A stretch of 22,025 nt of DNA from an uncultured Sphingopyxis sp. Lineage in GTDB: Bacteria; Pseudomonadota; Alphaproteobacteria; Sphingomonadales; Sphingomonadaceae. Under the pieces are notes generated by a model. The model ran no database searches and was not told the origin of the DNA. It worked only from the letters and a program-made list of their open reading frames with translations. The translations under genes and the position numbers were made by a program. The stretch's first letter is position 1. Each line of letters begins with the position of its first letter. Below, one piece after another: positions 13,280 through 20,538 of the stretch. The stretch is from contig CAKZIN010000073.1 of assembly GCA_936933955.1 (NCBI GenBank), positions 1-22,025 of the forward strand, given 5' to 3'.

Positions 13280-14488
13280 GTGAGCAAGGTGCTGGTGATC
13301 GGTGCGGGCGGAGTGGGATCGGTCGCGGTGCACAAGATGGCGATGAACGCCGACATCTTCCCCGCGATCACGCTCGCCAGCCGCACAAAGTCGAAGTGCG
13401 ACGCGATCGCCGAATCGGTCAAGGCGCGCACCGGCGTGACGATCGACACGGCTCAGATCGACGCCGACAATGTTGCTGCGACCACCGCCCTCATTCAGCG
13501 CACCGGCGCTAAGCTCGTCGTCAACCTCGCCCTCCCCTACCAGGACCTCCACATCATGGAGGCGTGTCTGGCGGCCGGGGCAGACTATCTCGACACTGCC
13601 AACTACGAGCCGCTCGACGAGGCGAAGTTCGAATACAAATGGCAGTGGGCCTACCACGACCGCTTCAAGGCGGCGGGGCTGATGGCGTTGCTCGGGTCGG
13701 GCTTCGATCCAGGTGTGACGAGCGTTTTCACGACCTGGCTCAAGAAGAATCATTTCAGCCGCATCGACACGCTCGACATCCTCGATTGCAACGGCGGCGA
13801 TCACGGGCAGGCCTTTGCCACCAACTTCAACCCCGAGATCAACATTCGCGAAGTGACCGCGCCGGCGCGCCACTACGAAAACGGCGAGTGGGTTGAGACA
13901 CCCGCGATGGCGACCCGCCAGGCCTTCGACTTCGAGGAGGTCGGGGTGCGTAACATGTACCTGATGTACCACGAGGAGCTCGAAAGCCTCGCCACGCACC
14001 TGCCGGAGATCAAGCGGCTGCGGTTCTGGATGACCTTCGGCGATGAGTATATCAAGCACCTCACCGTACTGCAGAATGTCGGCATGACGCGGATCGACCC
14101 GGTGATGCACAACGGGGTCGAAATCATCCCTCTGCAGTTCCTGAAGTCAGTCCTGCCCGAGCCCGCATCGCTCGGTTCTACCACCAAGGGCAAGACCAAC
14201 ATCGGCGTGATTGCCACCGGCATCGGCGAGGATGGCGCGGAAAAGACCCTCTACCTCTACAACATCTGCGACCATGAGGACGCTTACGCCGAAACCGGTA
14301 ATCAGGCGGTCAGCTACACCACCGGCGTTCCCGCGATGATCGGCGCCGCGATGATGCAGACGCGGACGTGGCGGGGCGACGGCGTGTTCAACATGGAGCA
14401 GTTCGATCCCGATCCGTTCATGGCGATGCTCAACGCGCATGGCCTGCCGTGGCAGGTGAAGGAGCTCGACGCTCCGCTCGCCTTCTAA
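13280..14488 (+). CDS. Carboxynorspermidine/carboxyspermidine dehydrogenase (saccharopine dehydrogenase family)
   Basis: The 402-aa product opens with the NAD(P)-binding motif VLVIGAGGVGSVAVHK (GAGGVG at 8-13) and keeps NLALPYQD, DTANYEP, LLGSGFDPGVTSVF, DCNGGDHG and NFNPEINIREV. These segments fit the family that reductively condenses aspartate semialdehyde with putrescine or diaminopropane to carboxyspermidine or carboxynorspermidine, the aspartate-semialdehyde route to polyamines. I chose GTG at 13280 because GGAGGAG lies 6 nt upstream; the in-frame ATG at 13265 overlaps that site. The decarboxylase that normally completes the pathway (nspC) is not beside it. It converges on the M16 peptidase gene, leaving only 19 bp between stops. 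Confidence 0.9.
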   Translation: MSKVLVIGAGGVGSVAVHKMAMNADIFPAITLASRTKSKCDAIAESVKARTGVTIDTAQIDADNVAATTALIQRTGAKLVVNLALPYQDLHIMEACLAAGADYLDTANYEPLDEAKFEYKWQWAYHDRFKAAGLMALLGSGFDPGVTSVFTTWLKKNHFSRIDTLDILDCNGGDHGQAFATNFNPEINIREVTAPARHYENGEWVETPAMATRQAFDFEEVGVRNMYLMYHEELESLATHLPEIKRLRFWMTFGDEYIKHLTVLQNVGMTRIDPVMHNGVEIIPLQFLKSVLPEPASLGSTTKGKTNIGVIATGIGEDGAEKTLYLYNICDHEDAYAETGNQAVSYTTGVPAMIGAAMMQTRTWRGDGVFNMEQFDPDPFMAMLNAHGLPWQVKELDAPLAF

Positions 14489-14497
14489 TGTCGGCTG

Positions 14498-14540
14498 GGC
14501 CGGACGGTTACCCCTGCGGGAGTATCAGGACCGTCCGGCC
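14498..14540. terminator. Long-stem inverted repeat shared by two convergent gene ends
   Basis: GGCCGGACGGT (14498-14508) and ACCGTCCGGCC (14530-14540) are perfect 11-bp reverse complements with a 21-nt loop. One arm lies in the gap and touches the stop codon of the M16 gene; the other encodes its residues near GRTVL. No T-run is present. It probably serves both converging transcripts as a stop or 3'-end barrier. Confidence 0.55.
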
Positions 14541-17378
14541 CGCCTCAGGCTTCAAGTAACGCTGCGCCAGCAGCTGAAGCTCGCCCGGGCTTACCTGTAG
14601 ATCGTTGAGGTAGCGGCGCAGATCCGCGAGCTGTTGCGGGTCGCGCAATGCTCGGTCGGTCTGGTTCATCCAGAACACATTGCCCGTCGCCGCGCGCATC
14701 ACCTGCTCGCGCGCGGGCCCGACCGCGCGTTGCAACTCATCCGCGCTGACCGGCGTCCGCGCAAGGTCCGCGGCGATACTGCGAGTGAGCTCCACCAGCA
14801 ATTGCGTACGCGCCGGCGGGACCATCCCACCGACCAGCACGTAACCGGCGTTGGGAAGCAGCCGGTTGGTGTTGGAGATCACCGCCTGGCTGTAGCTCGC
14901 GCCCGCCTGATCGCGCAGGCGTTCGTAGAGGCGGTTGTTGAACACCGCCGCCAGTATTTCGAGCTGCCGTTCGGTCCGCGCATCGAGCGGCGCTACGCTT
15001 GCGCCAGTGGGGTACGCGATGAGCGCCGCAGCCTGCGACGCGCCGCCGGTGTGGCGCAGCGTGACCGGGGCCGCAGCCACCGGGCTGAGCCGCACATCGT
15101 TGACGGCACTTGGCGGAGCGGTGCGCGCCGGAATGGCGCCAAAGGTCTCGCCGAGAATGCGGTCGAGGTTCGTGCCCGCGGTGTCACCAAAGATCTGCAG
15201 CTCGATCGGGCCGCTCGCCAGTATCGGCGCCCAGAACTGCCTGAACGCTGCGGGCGTCAGCGCCGCCACCTGCTCACGCGTCGGCGCCGCGTAGCGCGCA
15301 TCGCCCGAGTAGAGCGTCGCATCGAGATCGCTCTGCATCACCTCGATCGGTGAGGAGCGCCGCGATCCCAGGGTTAGGAGCGTGCCCGCGCGCAACCGCT
15401 CGACCGGCGTCGGCTGCCAACCCGGCGCTGCAAGCTTGGAGGCGAGGAGACGCAGCTGATCCGCCAGGTCCGCGCGGTTGGTCTCCGCCATCATGACGAA
15501 GGCGTCGTCCTCGACCCTGAAGCTCATGCCGATCGCACGGCCGGCAACCAGACGATCGAGCGCGCTCTGATCGAGCCGGCCGATGCCCGATTCGATCAGC
15601 GCGCCCTCACCCGACCACAAAAGATTCGGGCCGCGAGGGTCGAGCGCCTGACGGCCCCTCCCAAATCGGACCCGAATGCGAATCTTGTCAGGTTCGATAT
15701 TGGTCTCACGCACCAACGCGCGGACGCCGTTGGAGAGTTCGAGCCTGTCGAAATCGAAACCTGCGATGCGTTCACGCGACGCAACGCGTCCGACCGGGCC
15801 GAGCGTCGGCAAATCGCGCATCGTCACCCTGGAGCCGCTTGTCGTCTGGGCCGTCGCGCGCGCCGCTCCGCTCACCGCCTGCAACAGCGCCGCGTCGCCG
15901 TTGGCGATCGGCGTCGGTGAAACGAGCACCGCGCGCTCCACGCCGCTGAACAGGTTGCGCAGATGGCGATGCACGTCGCCGGGTGACACGCGCGCAACCA
16001 TGGCGCGCCAAATCGCGAGCGCGTGGTCGGGTGAGGTCACCGTCTCGCCAATGTCGACCGCCTGGATCAGGTCGTCAGCTTGCTTCGTCCCGGCCTCATT
16101 GATCGCATTGGCCGCTTGAGTCGCGAGGAAATTGTCGACCTCCGCCGCCTCGCGTGCAATCTCGGCCGTCGTTGGGGGCGAGGAGAGCGCCGACGCGACG
16201 ACGCTACGGGCATCCGAGATAGCACCCGCCCAGTCGCTCCCGGTCGGAGCCACCGTCAGGGTCGTGACCCACGCCGAACGCGAGACCTTTTCGTCGTCGG
16301 CGCGGGCCACGACGAAACGACCACCGCTTCGCGCACGCTCTTCCAAACGTCGGTTGAGCACCAGCATCGCGAGCGTGTCGCGCATCAGCCCGTGCGTATA
16401 TTCAACACTGTCGGTGACCCGCGTCCAAGGCCGCAACCATGCGAGATTGGCAACCAGCGGCTGACTAGGCTCGACGAACAGCTTCGTCCGGGGTCGCGAA
16501 GCGTCCGGGCGGCCGAAGTCAGGCGCGGTTCCGGCCGCAACTCCCTCGATGCGCCATGCTCCAAAATGCTGGACCACGGCGCGCTCGAGCAAGGCCGGGT
16601 CGAGGTCGCCGGCGATGACGATGACGACTCGCTCGGGCCGATACCAGCGCCGGTGAAAGGCGGTGAGCGTCCGACCGTTGGCAGCGCCGAGCGTGCTCTC
16701 GCTCCCGATGATCGGGTGCTCGCCGTAGCGCTGACCTGCGAAGAGGTGCTCGCGCGTCTGAGTGGCGAGGCGAAAGGCGGGACCGTCGCTTTCCCGCCGC
16801 TCTGCAAGGACGATCGGGCGTTCCGCATTGACCGTGGCATCGGTTAGCACCGGCGCGCGCATCATCCCTGACACATAGCGCATGCTCTCATCGAGCGAGG
16901 CAGCCGTCGCGTTCGGGATGTCGAGTTGATAGATCGTCTGCGTCGCACTGGTCGACGCGTTGGTGTCGCTGCCGAACGACACGCCCAGCCTCTGCCAGGC
17001 CCGCCGCGCTTCGCCGTCGGAGAGAAACTCCGACTGGCGGAAGCTCAGATGTTCGATGAGGTGCGCCCAACCCGCCTCCCCCGGCTCCTCCATCAGCGAT
17101 CCCACGTCGACGCGCAGGCGGATCGATACCTGCCCGGGCGGCACGCCGTTGCGGCGGACGGCATAGCGCAAACCGTTGGAGAGAGTGCCGAATTGCCACC
17201 CGGCATCGCGTGGAATGTCACTTCCCGCGTAAAGCCACGCACTTCGATCGATCGCTACCGCACTCGCCTCGCGTTGAGGCGCAGTCCCTTGTCCGGTCGA
17301 AGCCGTCGGCGCGGCGAGAGCGAGGGCGATGGCGAAAGCGCTGGCGGCGCCGCGACGTAAACTCATTGGGCGCGGCAT
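14508..17378 (-). CDS. Exported M16-family zinc metallopeptidase (pitrilysin type)
   Basis: A 956-aa peptidase with two M16 repeats. The N-terminal signal peptide (MSLRRGAAS, then a hydrophobic AFAIALALAAP stretch, cleavage near residue 29) points to the periplasm. The inverted zinc motif HLIEH is at 106-110, with E109 as catalytic base and E186 (NAERPIVLAE) as the likely third ligand. The second half, starting near residue 520, lacks a zinc motif, as expected for the supporting domain, and keeps the ERLRDQAGASYSQ segment. The start is ATG at 17378 or 17366; neither has a good ribosome binding site and both keep the signal peptide. It is divergent from the amidase gene. The substrate is unknown. 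Confidence 0.92.
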   Translation of the reverse strand: MPRPMSLRRGAASAFAIALALAAPTASTGQGTAPQREASAVAIDRSAWLYAGSDIPRDAGWQFGTLSNGLRYAVRRNGVPPGQVSIRLRVDVGSLMEEPGEAGWAHLIEHLSFRQSEFLSDGEARRAWQRLGVSFGSDTNASTSATQTIYQLDIPNATAASLDESMRYVSGMMRAPVLTDATVNAERPIVLAERRESDGPAFRLATQTREHLFAGQRYGEHPIIGSESTLGAANGRTLTAFHRRWYRPERVVIVIAGDLDPALLERAVVQHFGAWRIEGVAAGTAPDFGRPDASRPRTKLFVEPSQPLVANLAWLRPWTRVTDSVEYTHGLMRDTLAMLVLNRRLEERARSGGRFVVARADDEKVSRSAWVTTLTVAPTGSDWAGAISDARSVVASALSSPPTTAEIAREAAEVDNFLATQAANAINEAGTKQADDLIQAVDIGETVTSPDHALAIWRAMVARVSPGDVHRHLRNLFSGVERAVLVSPTPIANGDAALLQAVSGAARATAQTTSGSRVTMRDLPTLGPVGRVASRERIAGFDFDRLELSNGVRALVRETNIEPDKIRIRVRFGRGRQALDPRGPNLLWSGEGALIESGIGRLDQSALDRLVAGRAIGMSFRVEDDAFVMMAETNRADLADQLRLLASKLAAPGWQPTPVERLRAGTLLTLGSRRSSPIEVMQSDLDATLYSGDARYAAPTREQVAALTPAAFRQFWAPILASGPIELQIFGDTAGTNLDRILGETFGAIPARTAPPSAVNDVRLSPVAAAPVTLRHTGGASQAAALIAYPTGASVAPLDARTERQLEILAAVFNNRLYERLRDQAGASYSQAVISNTNRLLPNAGYVLVGGMVPPARTQLLVELTRSIAADLARTPVSADELQRAVGPAREQVMRAATGNVFWMNQTDRALRDPQQLADLRRYLNDLQVSPGELQLLAQRYLKPEAGRTVLILPQG

Positions 17379-17431
17379 AGGACGCGTGACTTTCGGTTGG
17401 ATGAACGAAGCTGCGAGGCTAGCTTCGCCAC
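17379..17431. promoter_or_regulatory. Very short divergent region with a hairpin (M16 peptidase / amidase)
   Basis: Only 53 bp separate the two start codons. GAAGCT (17407-17412) and AGCTTC (17421-17426) form a 6-bp stem with loop GCGAGGCT; the only candidate ribosome binding site of the amidase (GAGG) sits in that loop, 13 nt before the ATG, which is a long spacing. Promoters must overlap one or both coding regions. Confidence 0.4.
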
Positions 17432-18259
17432 ATGGCTTCAACAAGGATCGCGGTCGCTCAGACGACCAGCCATTGGGACGTGGACGCGAATATCGCCGAT
17501 CTCCGCCAGGCTGTCGCGAGCGCGCGCCGCGATGGTGCGGAGATGCTGTTCCTCCCTGAAATGGCAGGCTTGCTCGATCGCGATCGGACGCGGGCGGCGG
17601 CGAGCATCACGACTCCCGAAGCGAGCCCCTACCTTGCCGCCGCGCGGGAGGCGGCGCTGACCCACAAGCTCTGGATCCACCTCGGCTCGCTCCCTGTGAT
17701 GGGAGAGGATGGGCGGTGGCGCAACCGGTCGATGGTCATCGACGCCACGGGAGAAGTCGCCGGGGTGTATGACAAGATACACTTGTTCGACGTGTCGCAC
17801 CCTACAGGCGAAATCTGGCGAGAATCAGCCGCCTACGCTCCCGGCGACCGGCTGTGTGTGGTGGAGGGAACTCCGGTCGGCCGGCTGGGCTTGGCGATCT
17901 GTTACGACCTTCGGTTTCCAGAGCTTTTCATCGCGCTGCGATCCGCCGGGGCCGAGGTGATCGCCGTGCCCTCCGCATTCACGGTGCCCACCGGGCAAGC
18001 GCACTGGGAATTATTGATCCGCGCGCGGGCGCTCGACAGCGGGTGCGACATTATTGCTGCCGCTCAGACAGGTATCCACGCGGACGGCCGCAAAACCTTT
18101 GGCCACAGCATGGTCAGCGATGCGTGGGGGAACGTCGTGCTGGACGCTGGCGTGGAGGCTCGCGTCAGAATTTGTGATTTAGACGCGTCGGGTCGCGATC
18201 GCGCGAGGGACACTCTACCGACACAAATCCACCGTGGGGCTCGTCCCATCCATCTTTAG
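17432..18259 (+). CDS. Nitrilase-superfamily amidase (Nit1/deaminated glutathione amidase-like)
   Basis: A 275-aa carbon-nitrogen hydrolase with the full catalytic triad: E43 in FLPEMAG, K115 in YDKIHLFDVSHPTGE and C157 in AICYDLRFPELF. The KIHLFDV and WRES...PGD segments are those of the Nit1/Nit2 branch, whose known members cut the amide of deaminated glutathione and so repair metabolites made by transaminase side reactions. The family usually sits near a glutaredoxin gene and a DUF1178 gene in alphaproteobacteria; neither is here, so the substrate is less certain. The ATG at 17432 gives MASTRIAVAQ, the normal family start. The gene ends 32 bp before a strong terminator that belongs to the opposite strand. 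Confidence 0.92.
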   Translation: MASTRIAVAQTTSHWDVDANIADLRQAVASARRDGAEMLFLPEMAGLLDRDRTRAAASITTPEASPYLAAAREAALTHKLWIHLGSLPVMGEDGRWRNRSMVIDATGEVAGVYDKIHLFDVSHPTGEIWRESAAYAPGDRLCVVEGTPVGRLGLAICYDLRFPELFIALRSAGAEVIAVPSAFTVPTGQAHWELLIRARALDSGCDIIAAAQTGIHADGRKTFGHSMVSDAWGNVVLDAGVEARVRICDLDASGRDRARDTLPTQIHRGARPIHL

Positions 18260-18290
18260 CGGCGAATTGCACGGTATGCACAAGCGTACG

Positions 18291-18324
18291 GAAAGAAAAA
18301 GCCCCCGTACCAAGGTACGGGGGC
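18291..18324 (-). terminator. Strong intrinsic terminator of the small exported protein gene
   Basis: GCCCCCGTACC (18301-18311) and GGTACGGGGGC (18314-18324) form a perfect 11-bp stem. Read on the minus strand it is followed by TTTTTCTTTC (18300-18291). It lies 29 bp after the stop of the small gene at 18354 and also faces the end of the amidase gene, where the T-run would be on the wrong side. Confidence 0.92.
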
Positions 18325-18353
18325 TCTCGCAAAACCGTGACTACCGGTCCAGC

Positions 18354-18605
18354 TTACGGGCTGGTCGGGCTGGTGTCGCGACCGTCGACGGCAATGATGA
18401 TGCCGGCGATGATTGCAGCAGCGGCAAGAACCGCCAGCAGCCACGAGCCGCCGAAGCCGCCCTCACCTTCACCCATCGTCTGGGCGTCAACCACCTGGGT
18501 GTCGGCGCGAAGATCGTCGTACTGGGGCGCTGCCGAGGCAGCGACCGGCGCCATCACCATCGCAGCGGCCGTCATCGCCACCGATGCTTTCTTCATGAAG
18601 GTCAT
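18354..18605 (-). CDS. Small exported single-pass protein, function unknown
   Basis: An 83-aa protein starting at ATG 18605, with GGAG and a 7-nt spacer upstream. It has a signal peptide (MTFMKKASVAMTAAAM..., cleavage near ASAAP, about residue 26), an acidic segment with EGEGGFGGS, a hydrophobic helix WLLAVLAAAAIIAGIIIAV (about 55-73) and a short polar tail ending DTSPTSP. I do not recognise a named family, though similar small signal-plus-helix proteins ending in such a tail are common in sphingomonads. It has its own leader with a palindrome at 18643-18670 and a strong terminator, so it is transcribed alone and probably at a good level. A role in the envelope is likely but unproven. Confidence 0.8.
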   Translation of the reverse strand: MTFMKKASVAMTAAAMVMAPVAASAAPQYDDLRADTQVVDAQTMGEGEGGFGGSWLLAVLAAAAIIAGIIIAVDGRDTSPTSP

Positions 18606-18642
18606 GTCTTTTCTCCACTGGCTTCACGGTTCAAACTTATTG

Positions 18643-18670
18643 GGTCACCTGTCGGGCCCGACGGGTAACC
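18643..18670. promoter_or_regulatory. 28-bp palindrome upstream of the small exported protein gene
   Basis: The centre is the perfect 12-bp palindrome GTCGGGCCCGAC (18651-18662). The flanks GGTCACCT and GGGTAACC continue the symmetry with two mismatched pairs, so 12 of 14 base positions per half match. It ends 38 bp before the ATG of the gene at 18605. It could be a dimeric repressor or activator site, or a hairpin in the leader RNA. Confidence 0.45.
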
Positions 18671-18794
18671 GAAACCGTAATCCACGGCCCCAGTAGCAAC
18701 CCGACCTCGACATCGCAACCCCAAGTTCCATGCCGCCAAATCCGCAGACACCGAGAAAGTTTCGATTACGCGACACGAGACGGCGTTGCGTGAC

Positions 18795-18821
18795 TAAAAG
18801 ATCACAACTTGCCAGAAGTTG
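18795..18821 (-). terminator. Likely terminator of the NUDIX gene
   Basis: CAACTT (18805-18810) and AAGTTG (18816-18821) form a perfect 6-bp stem with a 5-nt loop, 7 bp after the NUDIX stop on the minus strand. It is followed on that strand by TGATCTTTTAG, a modest T-run starting about 5 nt after the stem. Confidence 0.5.
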
Positions 18822-18827
18822 AACAGG

Positions 18828-19661
18828 TCAGCCCTTGAACGCCGGCGCGATCCGCTCGGCGGTCACTGGGAAACCCGCATCGCCTCGTATGCAGAGGAAG
18901 TCCTCACCACGAACGCTTGTTTTCCAGGGCGTTACTCGGCGTGCTGCGAATGCGCCCACTTGATCGTAAGCTGCCGGGATCGAGGTCCAAAGCGCCATTC
19001 GATCCAACGTTCGGCGTGTCGGAAAGATGAGCGTATTGTTGCCGTCGTCTGCATGGCGGAGCAGTTGACGGGCTGAGGACCAGAGTGTCTCGATCGACTC
19101 TTCGCGATCGGGAGAGGCAAGCTGGCCCTGCGGTGCCACCGCGATGAAAAATCGCGTGTCGAACACCCTCGCGTGCTGGAAATTCGGTCTCCAGCGCGTG
19201 AACGGAGTGAGCGCTTGCAGGTCAAGCCGGATGCTGGACTGGGCCACAAGCTCGGCGAAATTTGATCCAGCGTGGAGCTTGCGCCGGAATTCGGCGATCT
19301 CGTCAGGAGCGATGTCCAGGCCAACAGCCACGCCCGTCTCCTCAATCGTTTCGCGAATGGCCGCGATCCGTGCGGCGGCGTCAGCGAGCGGAAGTCCGAT
19401 GTGAATTTGCTCCGCCAGCCTGACGTCGGATGCGTCGACTCGACCGCCCGGAAACACCGTCGCGCCTGGCGCGAAGCGCATTGTGGACGCTCGGCGGACG
19501 AACAAAGCCTCTACGGCACCTTCCCCCTCACGGAGCAAGACCAGCGTTGCAGCGGGGATTGCGGGGACCAATCCGGTCTCATCATCGTCGTCGCTGAACA
19601 CCCACGCAGGCGCCGACTGCTCAGCCTCGTGCTGATGTGCTTCGCTCCAATCGTCGCTCAT
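18828..19661 (-). CDS. NUDIX hydrolase (NUDT19/NUDT7-like)
   Basis: A 277-aa hydrolase of nucleoside-diphosphate-linked substrates. The Nudix box is present but stretched: FPGGRVD (70-76) is separated from AIRETIEETGV (101-111) by about 27 residues, compared with 13 between the first Gly and Arg in the classic box. This insertion is seen in the NUDT7/8/19 group, whose members cleave coenzyme A and related compounds, so a CoA-type substrate is a reasonable guess only. The start is uncertain: ATG at 19661 gives MSDDWSEAH, while TTG at 19697 has a better placed GGAG (8 nt) and would add 12 residues. It is divergent from the DUF4126 gene. Confidence 0.88.
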   Translation of the reverse strand: MSDDWSEAHQHEAEQSAPAWVFSDDDDETGLVPAIPAATLVLLREGEGAVEALFVRRASTMRFAPGATVFPGGRVDASDVRLAEQIHIGLPLADAAARIAAIRETIEETGVAVGLDIAPDEIAEFRRKLHAGSNFAELVAQSSIRLDLQALTPFTRWRPNFQHARVFDTRFFIAVAPQGQLASPDREESIETLWSSARQLLRHADDGNNTLIFPTRRTLDRMALWTSIPAAYDQVGAFAARRVTPWKTSVRGEDFLCIRGDAGFPVTAERIAPAFKG

Positions 19662-19738
19662 TGCGGCGAGCTTGCTCCGATCGGACGGCTCGGGCAAGCA
19701 TATCGCTCCGCCGCCGCGGCGGGGAGGAACTTGCGTCG

Positions 19739-20377
19739 ATGGGTGCCCTCGATCTGATCGCCCTTGCGGGCAGCTTCAGCTTACTGTCCGGCTGGCGTCT
19801 TTACTTCACCTTGCTTGTCGCCGGTGGTGCGATGCGCATGGGCTGGATAGATCTTCCTGAGAAGCTCGCCGCGCTGGATGTGCTGGCGAACCCGTGGGTG
19901 CTTGGGATCGCGGTAATCGGTTTCGTCGCAGAGTTTTTCGCCGACAAGGTGGCGTGGCTCGACAGTGCGTGGGACGCCGCGCACAGCTTCATTCGGCCGC
20001 TGGGCGGCGCTCTGCTCAGCCTGGCTATCGTCGATCCCGGCGATCCAGCTTGGCAGGTCGCCGCGTTTCTACTGGGCGGCGGCGCGGCGATGCTCAGCCA
20101 CGGGGTAAAGGCGAGCAGCCGAGCGGTCGTCAACGCTAGTCCCGAACCGTTCAGCAACGCCGTCGTCTCTGCGGGCGAAGATGTCGCCACCGCGGGGCTC
20201 GCCGCTTTGGCACTCGCCAACCCAACAATCGCGCTCGTGCTGGCGGTAACAATGCTGATCGCGTCCATCGCAGCGCTCTTTGCCCTGCGTCGGATAGTGA
20301 GGCGGATCGGCGCGAATATGCGCCGCGGTCCGGCAGCCATGCTCGGGATGGAGCGGCGGGACGAACCGCTCAGCTGA
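19739..20377 (+). CDS. DUF4126 family membrane protein
   Basis: A 212-aa protein with four to five hydrophobic segments and the features of DUF4126: LLSGWRLYFTLLVAGGAMRMG near the start, the EFFADKVAWLDSAWDAAHSFIRPLGGALL segment in the middle, HGVKASSRAVVNASPEPFSN and then VVSAGEDVATAGLAALAL. No biochemical function is known to me for this family. The ATG at 19739 gives MGALDLIALAG and follows GGAGGA with a 10-nt spacer; the reading extended to 19637 runs back into the NUDIX gene with a basic, unconserved peptide. The last 40 residues are basic and probably cytoplasmic. It converges on the tRNA gene. Confidence 0.87.
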   Translation: MGALDLIALAGSFSLLSGWRLYFTLLVAGGAMRMGWIDLPEKLAALDVLANPWVLGIAVIGFVAEFFADKVAWLDSAWDAAHSFIRPLGGALLSLAIVDPGDPAWQVAAFLLGGGAAMLSHGVKASSRAVVNASPEPFSNAVVSAGEDVATAGLAALALANPTIALVLAVTMLIASIAALFALRRIVRRIGANMRRGPAAMLGMERRDEPLS

Positions 20378-20378
20378 C

Positions 20379-20394
20379 CGCAGCTATCTCTGCG
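20379..20394. terminator. Small hairpin between DUF4126 gene and tRNA-Ala
   Basis: CGCAG (20379-20383) and CTGCG (20390-20394) pair as a 5-bp stem with a 6-nt loop, right after the DUF4126 stop and 8 bp before the 3' end of the tRNA gene. It has no T-run on either strand, so it is a weak candidate. Confidence 0.25.
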
Positions 20395-20401
20395 AAACCG
20401 G

Positions 20402-20477
20402 TGGTGGAGCCGAGGGGAATCGAACCCCTGACCTCTGCAGTGCGATTGCAGCGCTCTCCCATCTGAGCTACGGCCCC
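20402..20477 (-). tRNA. tRNA-Ala, anticodon CGC
   Basis: The minus strand folds as a full cloverleaf of 76 nt: acceptor GGGGCCG with CGGCTCC (one G-U pair), D arm GCTC/GAGC, anticodon stem CTGCA/TGCAG with loop ATCGCAC (anticodon CGC, reading GCG), and T arm AGGGG-TTCGATT-CCCCT. A73 and the CCA end are encoded. GCG is a frequent alanine codon in this high-GC DNA. It lies 61 bp after trxB on the same strand. Confidence 0.97.
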
Positions 20478-20538
20478 GCCCGGTGTGGCGCGCCTTTAGC
20501 GAGGGGCCGCGTCGCCCGCAAGGCGCTTTTCTTCGACC

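Noticed and set aside
12758..14110. 450-codon minus-strand frame opposite the carboxynorspermidine dehydrogenase
   Set aside because: Shadow of the plus-strand gene and of the dehydratase; no recognisable motifs.
17401..17422. Tiny upstream ORF before the amidase
   Set aside because: ATG with six further codons and a stop, without a ribosome binding site; too short to support.
18337..18696. Plus-strand frames opposite the small exported protein
   Set aside because: Low-complexity products with no ribosome binding site, whereas the minus-strand gene has a signal peptide, a ribosome binding site and a terminator.
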